The notes under the pieces: model-generated
Told to the model about the DNA's origin: nothing
Seen by the model: only the letters and a program-made list of their open reading frames with translations
Databases searched by the model: none
DNA from: Catenulispora sp. EB89
GTDB taxonomy: Bacteria > Actinomycetota > Actinomycetes > Streptomycetales > Catenulisporaceae
Assembly (NCBI RefSeq): GCF_041261445.1
Contig: NZ_JBGCCU010000007.1
Coordinates: 248,001-312,000 of the forward strand
DNA length: 64,000 nt
Reading direction: 5' to 3'
Program-made: the position numbers and the translations under genes
Shown: one piece after another, positions 1 to 7,405 of the stretch
Layout: the number at the start of each line of letters is the position of its first letter
Numbering within the stretch: position 1 is the stretch's first letter

Positions 1-93
1 CCCGGCGAGATCCAGGTCGGCGTGGTCACCAGCGTGGTCGGCGGTCCGGTGTTCCTGTACTTCCTGCGGCGCGCGAAGGCGGTGCGGGCATGA
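1..93 (+). CDS. C-terminal end of an iron-siderophore ABC permease (FecCD family), cut by the window edge
   Basis: The first 30 codons visible are in frame and end at a TGA at 91-93. The peptide contains PGEIQVGVVTSVVGGPVF, the cytoplasmic loop and last membrane segment typical of FecCD-family siderophore permeases (P-x-E-x-P/Q-x-G-x-x-T-x-x-x-G-x-P-x-F). The next gene starts inside its stop codon (ATGA overlap at 90-93), so it is the upstream partner of a two-permease importer. The rest lies outside the window. Confidence 0.85.
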   Translation, partial: PGEIQVGVVTSVVGGPVFLYFLRRAKAVRA

Positions 94-1115
94 GGGTTCT
101 GCGAACCGCCGCGTTCTCGGTGCGCTACCGGCCCCGGACGCTCACCGCTTCCGCCGCCTGCGTACTGCTCGCGTTCGCGGCCATGGTCGTCACCCTCGGC
201 AGCGGCGACTACCGGATCCCGCCGGGCGAAGTGCTGCGCACGCTGTTCGGCGGCGGCACGGTCGGCGACCACTTCATCGTCGTCGAGCTGCGCCTGCCGC
301 GCGTGGTGACCGCGCTGTTAGTCGGCGCCGCCCTCGCGCTGGCCGGCGCGGTTTTCCAGTCGCTGGTCCGCAATCCGCTGGGCAGCCCCGACATGCTCGG
401 CTTCACCGAGGGCGCGGCGACCGGCGCGCTGGTCGTGGTGCTGGCCGGCGGCAGCAGCCTGGCGCTGGCCTGCGGGGCGGTGCTCGGCGGTGTGCTCACC
501 GGCATCGGGGTCTACGCCCTGGCCTGGCGTCAGGGCGTGCACGGCTACCGGCTGATCCTGGTCGGCATCGGGGTCTCGGCGATCCTGAGCGGGGTCAACG
601 GGTATCTGATGACCAAGGCGCAGCTGATGGACGCCGCGCGGGCGATGCTGTGGCTCACCGGGAGCCTGGACGGCCGGGGCTGGAGCGACGTCGCGCCGCT
701 GGCCGTGGCGATGGCGGTGCTCGTGCCGGTGCTGCTGGTCGGGTGCGGCCGGGCGCTGCACGTCGCCGAGATGGGGGACGACGTGGCGCGCGCGCTCGGC
801 GTCCCGGTCGACCGCGCCCGGCTCACGGCACTGGCGGCCGCGGTGCTGCTCACCTCGTTCGCCGCGGCGGCGGCCGGGCCGGTGGCCTTCGTCGCCCTCA
901 CCGCGCCGCAGCTCGCCAAGCGGCTGACGCGGGCGCCGGGGCCGAACCTGATCCCCTCGATGCTGCTGGGGGCGGTGCTCCTGACGTGCGCCGATCTCGT
1001 TGCGCAGCATGCGATCCCCGGTCGGCAGCTGCCGGTCGGCGCGGTCACCGGCGTGCTCGGCGGCGGGTACCTGATCTGGCTGCTGGCGGCTGGGCGCAAG
1101 GCGGGGCGGATCTGA
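90..1115 (+). CDS. Iron-siderophore ABC transporter permease, FecCD family
   Basis: This 341-residue integral membrane protein is the second permease of a ferric-siderophore importer. It has about nine hydrophobic segments and the family motif AGAVFQSLVRNPL near residue 85, followed by DMLGFTEGA. The late GPVAFVALTAPQLAKRL segment is the equivalent of the loop that contacts the ATPase, and it ends with LPVGAVTGVLGGGYLIWLL. Length is normal for the family. It overlaps the preceding permease by four bases and lies 47 bp ahead of the ATPase gene, so all three probably form one operon. The imported siderophore cannot be told from sequence. Confidence 0.93.
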   Translation: MRVLRTAAFSVRYRPRTLTASAACVLLAFAAMVVTLGSGDYRIPPGEVLRTLFGGGTVGDHFIVVELRLPRVVTALLVGAALALAGAVFQSLVRNPLGSPDMLGFTEGAATGALVVVLAGGSSLALACGAVLGGVLTGIGVYALAWRQGVHGYRLILVGIGVSAILSGVNGYLMTKAQLMDAARAMLWLTGSLDGRGWSDVAPLAVAMAVLVPVLLVGCGRALHVAEMGDDVARALGVPVDRARLTALAAAVLLTSFAAAAAGPVAFVALTAPQLAKRLTRAPGPNLIPSMLLGAVLLTCADLVAQHAIPGRQLPVGAVTGVLGGGYLIWLLAAGRKAGRI

Positions 1116-1162
1116 CCGTGCTGAACTCGAAGCTGACGACGAATACCAAGGAGACGCCCATC

Positions 1163-2011
1163 ATGACGACCGAGAACGGTCAGCCGGCGCCGGCCTCGTC
1201 CCGCCTGCGCGGCACCGGCCTGACGCTGGCCTACGACGGCCGGACCGTCGCCGAAGACCTCTCGGTCGCGATCCCGGACGAGTCCTTCACGGTCATCGTC
1301 GGCCCCAACGCCTGCGGCAAGTCGACCCTTCTCAGGGCCCTGTCGCGGCTGCTGAAGCCGAAGGCCGGCAGTGTGGTGCTCGACGGCGCGGACATCGCCT
1401 CGATGCCGACCAAGCAGGTCGCGCGGATCGTCGGCCTGCTGCCGCAGTCCTCGATCGCGCCGGACGGCATCACCGTCGCCGACCTCGTCTCCCGAGGCCG
1501 CCATCCGCACCAGGGCCTGCTGCGGCAGTGGTCGCGCGAGGACGAGCGGATCGTGGCCGCGTCGATGGCCGCGACCGGCGTCACCGACCTGGCCGAGCGC
1601 GCCGTCGACGAGCTGTCCGGCGGCCAGCGCCAGCGGGTGTGGACGGCGATGGTGCTGGCGCAGCAGACGCCGCTGCTGCTGCTCGACGAGCCGACGACGT
1701 ACCTGGACATCGCGCACCAGATCGAGATCCTGGACCTGTGCGCGCGGCTGCACGAGGAGGAGGGCCGCACCCTCGTGGCCGTGCTGCACGACCTCAACCA
1801 GGCCGCGCGCTACGCCACGCACTTGATCGTGCTCTGCGACGGTCGCGTGGCGGCGTCCGGGGCTCCCGAGGAGATCGTCACCGCCGAGCTGGTGGAGTCG
1901 GTCTTCGGCCTGCCGTGCCGGGTGATCGAGGACCCGGAGACCGGGACGCCGCTGGTCGTCCCGGGAGCGCGCCGGACACGTGAGCTGCCTGCGATGCCTT
2001 CCTCCCGGTAG
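1163..2011 (+). CDS. Iron-siderophore ABC transporter ATP-binding protein (FecE/FepC type)
   Basis: The 282-residue cytoplasmic ATPase energises the two FecCD permeases. Visible motifs are Walker A GPNACGKST (Ala where Gly is usual), signature LSGGQRQRVW, Walker B LLLLDEPTTYLD and a switch His in VLHDLN. The stretch DIAHQIEILDL after Walker B is typical of siderophore ATPases. I chose the ATG at 1163 because AAGGAG lies at 1148-1153 and the ABC fold begins soon after. The open frame runs further upstream, but that part overlaps the permease gene and is not protein-like. No gene follows for 360 bp, so this ends the iron operon. Confidence 0.94.
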   Translation: MTTENGQPAPASSRLRGTGLTLAYDGRTVAEDLSVAIPDESFTVIVGPNACGKSTLLRALSRLLKPKAGSVVLDGADIASMPTKQVARIVGLLPQSSIAPDGITVADLVSRGRHPHQGLLRQWSREDERIVAASMAATGVTDLAERAVDELSGGQRQRVWTAMVLAQQTPLLLLDEPTTYLDIAHQIEILDLCARLHEEEGRTLVAVLHDLNQAARYATHLIVLCDGRVAASGAPEEIVTAELVESVFGLPCRVIEDPETGTPLVVPGARRTRELPAMPSSR

Positions 2012-2108
2012 TCCGAAAATATCGGAGGAGAAAAGGTTCGGACACCGATATGAATGGCCTCAGAAATAGTGGTTCTCCGAAGCCTTTCGGACCGTCCATA
2101 TATCGGAC
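2012..2108. promoter_or_regulatory. Cluster of TCCGA...TCGGA inverted repeats ahead of the first leader peptide
   Basis: Three dyads sit close together. TCCGA-5-TCGGA is at 2012-2026, TCCGAA-4-TTCGGA at 2076-2091 and GTCC-7-GGAC at 2094-2108. The word ATATCGGA or its complement recurs between them. The region is AT-richer than its surroundings and lies upstream of the promoter of the 2150 leader peptide. I infer binding sites for a regulator of the organosulfur genes; the protein is unknown. The 2012 dyad could alternatively act in termination of the iron operon, which ends at 2011. Confidence 0.5.
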
Positions 2109-2114
2109 AAGAAA

Positions 2115-2143
2115 TAGACGGGAATCCGAGACCGTGCCACTCT
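2115..2143 (+). promoter_or_regulatory. Probable promoter of the first Cys leader peptide
   Basis: TAGACG at 2115-2120 and CACTCT at 2138-2143 are 17 bp apart. The -10 element ends six bases before the leader ATG at 2150, so transcription would begin at or beside the ATG and the message would be leaderless. No Shine-Dalgarno sequence precedes the ATG. The same arrangement (TTGACG, CATTCT, six bases, ATG) is found ahead of the second leader, which supports both. Confidence 0.5.
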
Positions 2144-2149
2144 CTAGCC

Positions 2150-2236
2150 ATGTCCCGCGATGGAGTGGCCCTGGTCGGTCGGCCGTACGTCGACTTCGGA
2201 CGCCTGTCCAGCACGTGCTGTACGGCGGCCGTCTGA
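2150..2236 (+). CDS. Cys-containing leader peptide upstream of an organosulfur ABC operon
   Basis: A 28-codon frame encodes a peptide with the core RPYVDFGRLSSTCC. This matches the R-x-H-V-D-L-x-R-x-x-S-x-x-C pattern of the putative leader peptides known upstream of actinobacterial sulfur-uptake genes; Tyr stands where His is usual. Two Cys codons fall at positions 23 and 24. The stop is 136 bp before the binding-protein gene, and a GCGCC-6-GGCGC hairpin at 2265-2280 lies between. The likely role, inferred from the family, is attenuation: ribosomes stalling at Cys codons when cysteine is scarce would alter downstream expression. No protein function is needed. Confidence 0.72.
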   Translation: MSRDGVALVGRPYVDFGRLSSTCCTAAV

Positions 2237-2372
2237 TCCGCCTGCGCTTTTCGCGGCCCGGTTCGCGCCTGTCCTGGCGCTGAACAGCCACCTTCTTTCT
2301 TTCCTCAATTCGAGCGGCTGCGCCAAGCCGCCCGCCGGTGTGCCCGGCGATCCTTTCGGGAGCCTTCCTGTG

Positions 2373-3473
2373 ATGGACATCAAGACTCTGGTTCGTACGG
2401 CCGCGGCGTTGACAGCCGCCCTCGGGATCGTCGCCTCGGCCGCCGCGTGCGGGTCGTCGAAGAGCTCTGGTTCGGACACCAAGGCCGCCGCCGCCGGCAG
2501 CTCCGGTGGTTCGGCGGCCTCGACGCTGCGGCTGGGCTACTTCGCGAACGTCACGCACGCCACCGCCGTGGTCGGCGTCGCGCACGGCGACTTCGCCAAG
2601 GCCCTGGGATCCACCAAGCTCTCCACCCAGATCTACAACGCGGGCCCGGCGGAGATGACCGCGGTCCTCGGCGGGCAGCTGGACGCCGCGTACGTCGGCC
2701 CGTCCTCGGCCCTGTCGGCCTTCGTGCAGTCGCACGGCGAGGCGCTGAAGATCGTGGCCGGCGCCACCGAGGGCGGTGCGGAGCTGGTCGTCAAGCCGGG
2801 CATCAACTCCGCTGCCGACCTCAAGGGCAAGACCCTCGCCACGCCGCAGAAGGGCAACACCCAGGACGTGGCGCTGCGCTACTGGCTCAAGCAGAACGGC
2901 CTGACCGCGAACCCGGACGGCACCGGCGACGTCTCGGTGGACCCGCAGGACAACGCGACCACCTTGGACCAGTTCAAGGCCGGGCACATCGAGGGGGCCT
3001 GGCTGCCCGAGCCGTGGGCCTCGCGGCTGGTCTCCGAGGCCGGCGCGAAGGTGCTCGTCGACGAGCGCAGCCTGTGGCCGAACGGCCAGTTCTCCACCAC
3101 CACGCTGGTGGTCGCGACCAGCTTCCTGGACAAGCACCCGGACACCGTCAAGGCCCTTATCGACGGCCAGATAGCCGCCAACTCCTGGATCACCTCGGAC
3201 CCGACTGACGCGCAGAAGCTGGTGAACAGCGAGCTGAAGCGGCTCACCGGCAAGGCGCTGACCGACGCCGAGATCCAGCGGTCCTTCAGTGAGCAGAAGG
3301 TCACCAACGACCCCGACGCCTCCACGCTCCAGACCGCGCTGGACCACGCGGTCGCGGTGAAGCTGCTGAAGTCGACCGACCTGCACGGCATCTTCGACCT
3401 GTCGATCCTGAACGCCGAACTGGCCAAGAACGGTCAGCCGGCGGTCTCCGACGCCGGGCTGAGCAAGAAGTGA
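2373..3473 (+). CDS. Sulfonate/nitrate/taurine-type ABC transporter substrate-binding lipoprotein
   Basis: The 366-residue protein starts with a lipoprotein signal (MDIKTLVRTAAALTAALG, lipobox ASAAAC, lipidated Cys26). The mature domain begins TLRLGYFANVTHATAVVGVA and contains GPAEMTAVLGGQLDAAYVGP, the usual opening and first-lobe features of SsuA/TauA-like proteins. EGAWLPEPWASRL is the typical late motif of this family. It acts outside the membrane, delivering an anionic organosulfur ligand to the permease that overlaps its stop (GTGA at 3470). ATG 2373 was chosen because the signal peptide starts there. The ligand cannot be fixed from sequence; the leader peptide upstream favours a sulfur source. 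Confidence 0.9.
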   Translation: MDIKTLVRTAAALTAALGIVASAAACGSSKSSGSDTKAAAAGSSGGSAASTLRLGYFANVTHATAVVGVAHGDFAKALGSTKLSTQIYNAGPAEMTAVLGGQLDAAYVGPSSALSAFVQSHGEALKIVAGATEGGAELVVKPGINSAADLKGKTLATPQKGNTQDVALRYWLKQNGLTANPDGTGDVSVDPQDNATTLDQFKAGHIEGAWLPEPWASRLVSEAGAKVLVDERSLWPNGQFSTTTLVVATSFLDKHPDTVKALIDGQIAANSWITSDPTDAQKLVNSELKRLTGKALTDAEIQRSFSEQKVTNDPDASTLQTALDHAVAVKLLKSTDLHGIFDLSILNAELAKNGQPAVSDAGLSKK

Positions 3474-4525
3474 GCGGCGCGCGGGAATCCGTCGAAACGG
3501 GAGCTGCCGTCGAGGCTCCCGAGGCCGATGAACCTGTCGAGCCGGTCGAGGTCGAAGAGCCGGTCGAGGCAATCGAGGCCGAGGAGCCTCAGGAGCCTGA
3601 GGAACACCGGGAACCTGAAGCATCCGAAGCGGCCGAAACGCTCGAAGAAGCCCCGCAGGCCGCGCAGACCGAAGCCACCGACGCCCTCCAGGACGTCGAA
3701 GCCGGCCTGGACGCCCTGGAGACCTCCGTCGAGCGGGAGACCAGCAGGCTCGCGACGGTCCTGCGCGCCGTCTACCCGCCGGTGCTCGCCGTCCTCATCA
3801 TCATCGCCGTCTGGCAGGTGCTGTACGTCGCGAAGATCTGGCCGGACTGGAAGCTCCCCGGGCCCTCGGAGGTCTTCACCTCCCTGAAGTCCGCCTTCAG
3901 CAGCGGCGACGCCTGGCCGTCGGTCGGCCACAGCGCCGAGCACGGCGCGATCGGCTTCGCCGCCTCGGTGGCCATCGGCACGCCGCTGGGGTTGCTGGTC
4001 GGCCGGTTCCGGCTGATCCGGGCCGGTGTCGGGCCGATCCTTTCCGGGCTCCAGTCGCTGCCGTCGGTGGCCTGGGTGCCCCCGGCGCTGATGTTCTTCG
4101 GCCCGGAGCCGGCGATGCTGTACGGCGTGGTGCTGCTCGGTGCCGTGCCGTCGATCGCGGTCGGCGTCGTCTCAGGGCTCGATCAGGTGCCGCCGCTGTA
4201 TCTGCGGGTCGGCCGGAACCTGGGAGCCCGGGGTCTGGCCTCGGTGCGCTACGTGCTGCTGCCGGCGGCACTGCCCGGCTATCTGGCCGGGCTGCGGCAG
4301 GGGTGGGCGTTCGCCTGGCGGTCGCTGCTGGCCGCGGAGATCATCGTGCAGTCCGCGGATCTGGGGCACTCACTCGGTTTCCTGCTGAAGAACGCCCAGG
4401 ACTCCAACGACATGGCCGGCGCGTTCGCGGCGATCGTGCTGATCCTCGCGGTCGGCGTCGCGGTCAACCAGCTGCTGTTCGTGCCGTTGGAACGCAGGGT
4501 TCTGCGGTCCCGGGGACTCGCGTGA
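3470..4525 (+). CDS. ABC transporter permease (SsuC/TauC type) with an acidic N-terminal extension
   Basis: The C-terminal 250 residues form a normal sulfonate/nitrate permease: YPPVLAVLIIIAVWQVLY is the first membrane segment, and the EAA-like loop lies around RVGRNLGARGLASVRYVLLP. The preceding 95 residues are unusual, being almost only Glu, Pro, Ala and Val in a repetitive pattern (EPVEPVEVEEPVEAIEAEEP) and then a helical stretch. No ATPase gene follows. After the stop comes a strong terminator at 4547-4585. It probably borrows the ATPase encoded at 6560-7405. The GTG start overlaps the binding-protein stop; a later start would trim the acidic part, but no other start is obviously better. 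Confidence 0.88.
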   Translation: MSGARESVETGAAVEAPEADEPVEPVEVEEPVEAIEAEEPQEPEEHREPEASEAAETLEEAPQAAQTEATDALQDVEAGLDALETSVERETSRLATVLRAVYPPVLAVLIIIAVWQVLYVAKIWPDWKLPGPSEVFTSLKSAFSSGDAWPSVGHSAEHGAIGFAASVAIGTPLGLLVGRFRLIRAGVGPILSGLQSLPSVAWVPPALMFFGPEPAMLYGVVLLGAVPSIAVGVVSGLDQVPPLYLRVGRNLGARGLASVRYVLLPAALPGYLAGLRQGWAFAWRSLLAAEIIVQSADLGHSLGFLLKNAQDSNDMAGAFAAIVLILAVGVAVNQLLFVPLERRVLRSRGLA

Positions 4526-4546
4526 GCTGAATTCCGCCGCGACAAT

Positions 4547-4585
4547 GTGTCGGGCCCCGATGCTTATTGCATCGGGGCCCGACAC
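4547..4585 (+). terminator. Strong intrinsic terminator
   Basis: A perfect 17-bp stem (4547-4563 with 4569-4585) closes on a TTATT loop and is followed by TTTT. It starts 21 bp after the permease stop codon and separates the first organosulfur block from the second leader peptide. Confidence 0.92.
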
Positions 4586-4660
4586 TTTTCTGTGCTCGTC
4601 TCACGCGCTCTCGAATACCAGGCATCGGACTTCCGGGATACGAGACTGCTCGAACTTCCA

Positions 4661-4690
4661 TTGACGTGCGTGCACTTTCGCTGTCATTCT
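4661..4690 (+). promoter_or_regulatory. Probable promoter of the second Cys leader peptide
   Basis: TTGACG at 4661-4666 and CATTCT at 4685-4690 are 18 bp apart, and the -10 element ends six bases before the ATG at 4697. Transcription would therefore start at the ATG and give a leaderless message. The layout matches the promoter at 2115-2143. Confidence 0.55.
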
Positions 4691-4696
4691 CATGCT

Positions 4697-4780
4697 ATGC
4701 ACCAGGGCCGACTTCTTGTGGCTCGCCGTCACGTCGATCTGCGACGGACCGCGAGCGCCATCTGTCCTGACCACCCGTAG
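4697..4780 (+). CDS. Cys-containing leader peptide upstream of the second organosulfur operon
   Basis: The 27-residue peptide contains VARRHVDLRRTASAICP, a full match to the R-x-H-V-D-L-x-R-x-x-S-A-x-C leader family of actinobacterial sulfur genes. Its Cys is residue 23, the same position as the first Cys of the 2150 leader. Its stop lies 129 bp before the FMN reductase gene. As for the first leader, the likely role is translation-dependent attenuation by cysteine or Cys-tRNA level; this is inferred from the family and not shown by the sequence. The codon at 4692 is an alternative ATG, but in another frame that does not encode the motif. Confidence 0.82.
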   Translation: MHQGRLLVARRHVDLRRTASAICPDHP

Positions 4781-4909
4781 CCTTCGCTTCATCGGGTCTT
4801 TCTTTTCGGTTCGCGCCGCCGCTCCGGCGCCCCCTTCGCATGTGTGCGTGTTCTGCTGAACTGCTTTAGCGCGCCTGTTTTTTCTCGCCCTTTTCCAAGG
4901 AGTCTCACC

Positions 4910-5533
4910 ATGCCCTCGATCCTGGCTGTCTCCGGCAGCCCGTCACCGGCCTCGCGCACGGTGTCGGCCGTCGACCACGCGCTTTCCTGGCTGGCCGACC
5001 GCGGCCACCGGACGGCTCATCTGGCGGTCCGCGACCTGCCGGCGGCCGAGCTGCTGGCAGGCGCGCGCGACACCGTGGCCGTGCGGGAGGCGTTCGACGC
5101 CGTCGCCAACGCCGACGGCGTCATTGTGGCCACGCCGGTCTACAAGGCCGCCTACACCGGCCTGCTCAAGGCGTTCCTGGACCTGCTGCCGGAGAACGCG
5201 CTGGCCGGCAAGGTGGTCCTGCCGCTGGCCACCGGCGGTACCGTCGGACACCTGCTGGCGATCGACTACGCGCTGCGCCCCGTACTCACCGCGCTCGGTG
5301 CCGACCACGTGCTGCCGGGCCGGTTCCTGCTCGACATCGACATCGCCCGGAGTGAGGCGGAAGGCGTGTACCTCGCCCCGCAGACCGAGAAGCGGCTGAT
5401 CGAGACGCTGGAGCGGTTCGACGGGGCGCTGGACCTGCGCGGGATCGGCTTCTCGGCGGCGCGGCCGCAGCTCGACGCCGAAGCCGGCGATCTGGCCCTG
5501 GCCAACGGTTCGCCCGCGGCGGTCGGGCGATGA
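4910..5533 (+). CDS. ssuE: NAD(P)H-dependent FMN reductase (SsuE/MsuE type)
   Basis: The 207-residue flavodoxin-fold protein supplies reduced FMN to a two-component monooxygenase. ILAVSGSPSPASRT is the FMN phosphate-binding loop, and DGVIVATPVYKAAYTGLLKAFLDLLP is the conserved SsuE segment (TPVYKASYTGLLK in known members). Length fits the family, with a C-terminal tail after LDLRGIGFS. ATG 4910 follows AAGGAG at 4897-4902. The next gene begins inside its stop codon (ATGA at 5530). The flavin-dependent monooxygenase at 8261 in the same operon is its likely partner. Confidence 0.9.
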   Translation: MPSILAVSGSPSPASRTVSAVDHALSWLADRGHRTAHLAVRDLPAAELLAGARDTVAVREAFDAVANADGVIVATPVYKAAYTGLLKAFLDLLPENALAGKVVLPLATGGTVGHLLAIDYALRPVLTALGADHVLPGRFLLDIDIARSEAEGVYLAPQTEKRLIETLERFDGALDLRGIGFSAARPQLDAEAGDLALANGSPAAVGR

Positions 5534-6558
5534 GCGTCCTGACGACGGCCCCGCACACCAGGCGCGGCTTCCTCGGCCTGGTCGGGACCGCCGCCCTGGC
5601 CGCCGGGTGCAGTTCGGCGTCGGGCGGCTCGGCCCGGAAGACCACCAAGCTGCGCTACCAGGGCTCGGCGGGTTCGATCACCCCGCCCGAACTGGCTGCG
5701 GACCTCGGATATCTGGGCCCTGTCACGCTCGACTGGGTCGGCAACACGATCAGCGGGCCGCAGGACATCCAGTCGGCGGCCACCGGCCAGACCGACTTCG
5801 GCGGCGCCTTCAACGGCGCGGTCGCCAAGCTGCACTCCGCCGGCGCGCCGATCACCGCGGTCATCAGCTACTACGGCGTGGACCAGTACTCGTACAACGG
5901 CTTCTACACCCTGTCCGGCAGCCCGATCGCCGGCGCGGCCGACCTGTTCGGCAAGAAGATCGGGATGAACACCCTCGGCGCCCACGACGAGGCGATCCTG
6001 GACATCTATCTGGGCCGCAACGGCGTCACCGAGGCGGACGTGAAGAAGGTCGAGCCGCTGGTGGTGCCGCCGGTGAACACCGAGCAGTCGCTGCGCGCGC
6101 ACCAGATCGACGTCGCCGTGCTCGGCGGCATCCTGCGCGACAAGGCGCTGGCCGACGGCGGCGTGAAGCCGCTGTTCACCGACTTCGACCTGCTCGGCTC
6201 GTTCAGCGCCGGGACCTACGTGTTCCGCAACGACTTCCTGGCGAAGAACCCTGACACCGTGCACGCCTTCACCTCCGGCGTCGGCAAGGCGATCGAGTGG
6301 GCCCGCAGCACGCCGCTCCCGGAGGTCGTGGACCGCTTCACGAAGATCATCAAGGCCCGCGGCCGGAACGAGGACGCCTCGGCGCTGAAGTACTTCAAAT
6401 CCTTCGGCATCGCCGGGACCGGCGGGGTCATCGCCGAGAAGGAGTTCACCACCTGGATCAGCTGGCTCGAAGGGCAGGGCCAGATCCCCAAGGGCAAGGT
6501 CAAGGCCGCCGACGTCTACACCAACAAGTACAACTCCTTCGCGAACGGGGGCAGCTGA
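5530..6558 (+). CDS. Sulfonate-type ABC transporter substrate-binding protein, Tat-exported lipoprotein
   Basis: The N-terminus has a twin-arginine motif (TRRGFLGLVG, Arg11-Arg12) and a lipobox ending at Cys27 (LAAGC), so the protein is probably folded before export and then lipid-anchored. The mature part begins KLRYQGSAGSITPPELAADL, then TDFGGAFNGAVAKLHSAGAP and the hinge ADLFGKKIGMNTLGAHDEAI, all features of SsuA-like periplasmic-binding proteins. At 342 residues it is of normal size. It differs clearly from the binding protein at 2373, so the two blocks probably import different compounds. It is one gene upstream of the only ATPase of the region. Confidence 0.9.
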   Translation: MSVLTTAPHTRRGFLGLVGTAALAAGCSSASGGSARKTTKLRYQGSAGSITPPELAADLGYLGPVTLDWVGNTISGPQDIQSAATGQTDFGGAFNGAVAKLHSAGAPITAVISYYGVDQYSYNGFYTLSGSPIAGAADLFGKKIGMNTLGAHDEAILDIYLGRNGVTEADVKKVEPLVVPPVNTEQSLRAHQIDVAVLGGILRDKALADGGVKPLFTDFDLLGSFSAGTYVFRNDFLAKNPDTVHAFTSGVGKAIEWARSTPLPEVVDRFTKIIKARGRNEDASALKYFKSFGIAGTGGVIAEKEFTTWISWLEGQGQIPKGKVKAADVYTNKYNSFANGGS

Positions 6559-6559
6559 G

Positions 6560-7405
6560 ATGGCCGCGACCGGTACCGCGCTCACGGTGATCAACAGCGC
6601 GGAGAAGATCCGCATCGACGGCGTCAGCAAGACCTTCGCCGTCCGCGACGGCGCCACGTTCACCGCGCTGGACGACGTCACGCTGACCGTCGCGCCGGGG
6701 GAGTTCCTGGTCGTGGTCGGCCCCAGCGGCTGCGGGAAGTCGACGCTGCTGGACCTCATCAGCGGCCTGACGAAGCCCAGCAGCGGCCGGATCCTGTTGG
6801 ACGGCAAGGCCGTGACCGGCCCCGCGCTGGACCGGGGCATCGTCTTCCAGCAGTACGCGCTGCTGCCCTGGCGCACCGCGCAGCGCAACGTCGAGTTCGC
6901 CCTGGAAGCCCAGCCGCGCCTGGACCGGCTGAACCGCAAGGGCCGCGCCGAGCGGGCCCGTGAGTATTTGGACCTGGTCGGACTGTCAGGGTTCGAAGAC
7001 CGCTATCCGCACGAGCTGTCCGGCGGCATGCGCCAGCGCGTGGCCATCGCCCGGGCGCTGGTCGCCGATCCGGCCGTGCTCTTGATGGACGAGCCCTTCG
7101 CGGCCCTGGACGCCCAGACCCGCGACGGGCTCCAGGAAGAACTGCTGCGCATCTGGCACAAGACCGGCACCACGATCGTGTTCATCACGCACGGCATCGA
7201 CGAGGCGGTCTATCTCGGGCAGCGAGTCGCGGTCATGACCTCGCGGCCGGGGCGCATCAAGCAGGTCGTGGACGTGCGGCTCGGCGACCGGCAGGCCGAG
7301 GACGACGTGCGTTCCAGCCCGGAGTTCGCCGCCTACCGGCACCGGGTGTGGAGCCTGCTGCGCGAGGAGGTCACCGCGGTGAGGGAGGTTGTTTCCGTTG
7401 GCTGA
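6560..7405 (+). CDS. Sulfonate/nitrate-type ABC transporter ATP-binding protein
   Basis: The 281-residue ATPase has Walker A GPSGCGKST, Q-loop FQQYALLPWRT, signature LSGGMRQRVAIARAL, Walker B VLLMDEPFAALD and switch His in FITHGIDEAV, the standard SsuB/TauB set. It starts one base after the binding-protein stop and overlaps the permease start. It is the only ATPase among the organosulfur genes, so I infer that it serves this permease and also the permease at 3470, whose operon lacks one. Confidence 0.94.
   Translation: MAATGTALTVINSAEKIRIDGVSKTFAVRDGATFTALDDVTLTVAPGEFLVVVGPSGCGKSTLLDLISGLTKPSSGRILLDGKAVTGPALDRGIVFQQYALLPWRTAQRNVEFALEAQPRLDRLNRKGRAERAREYLDLVGLSGFEDRYPHELSGGMRQRVAIARALVADPAVLLMDEPFAALDAQTRDGLQEELLRIWHKTGTTIVFITHGIDEAVYLGQRVAVMTSRPGRIKQVVDVRLGDRQAEDDVRSSPEFAAYRHRVWSLLREEVTAVREVVSVG

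Noticed and set aside
650-1162. Open frame extending the siderophore ATPase far upstream
   Set aside because: It overlaps the permease gene out of frame, is Arg/Ala/Gly-rich, and the ABC fold with a good ribosome site starts at 1163.
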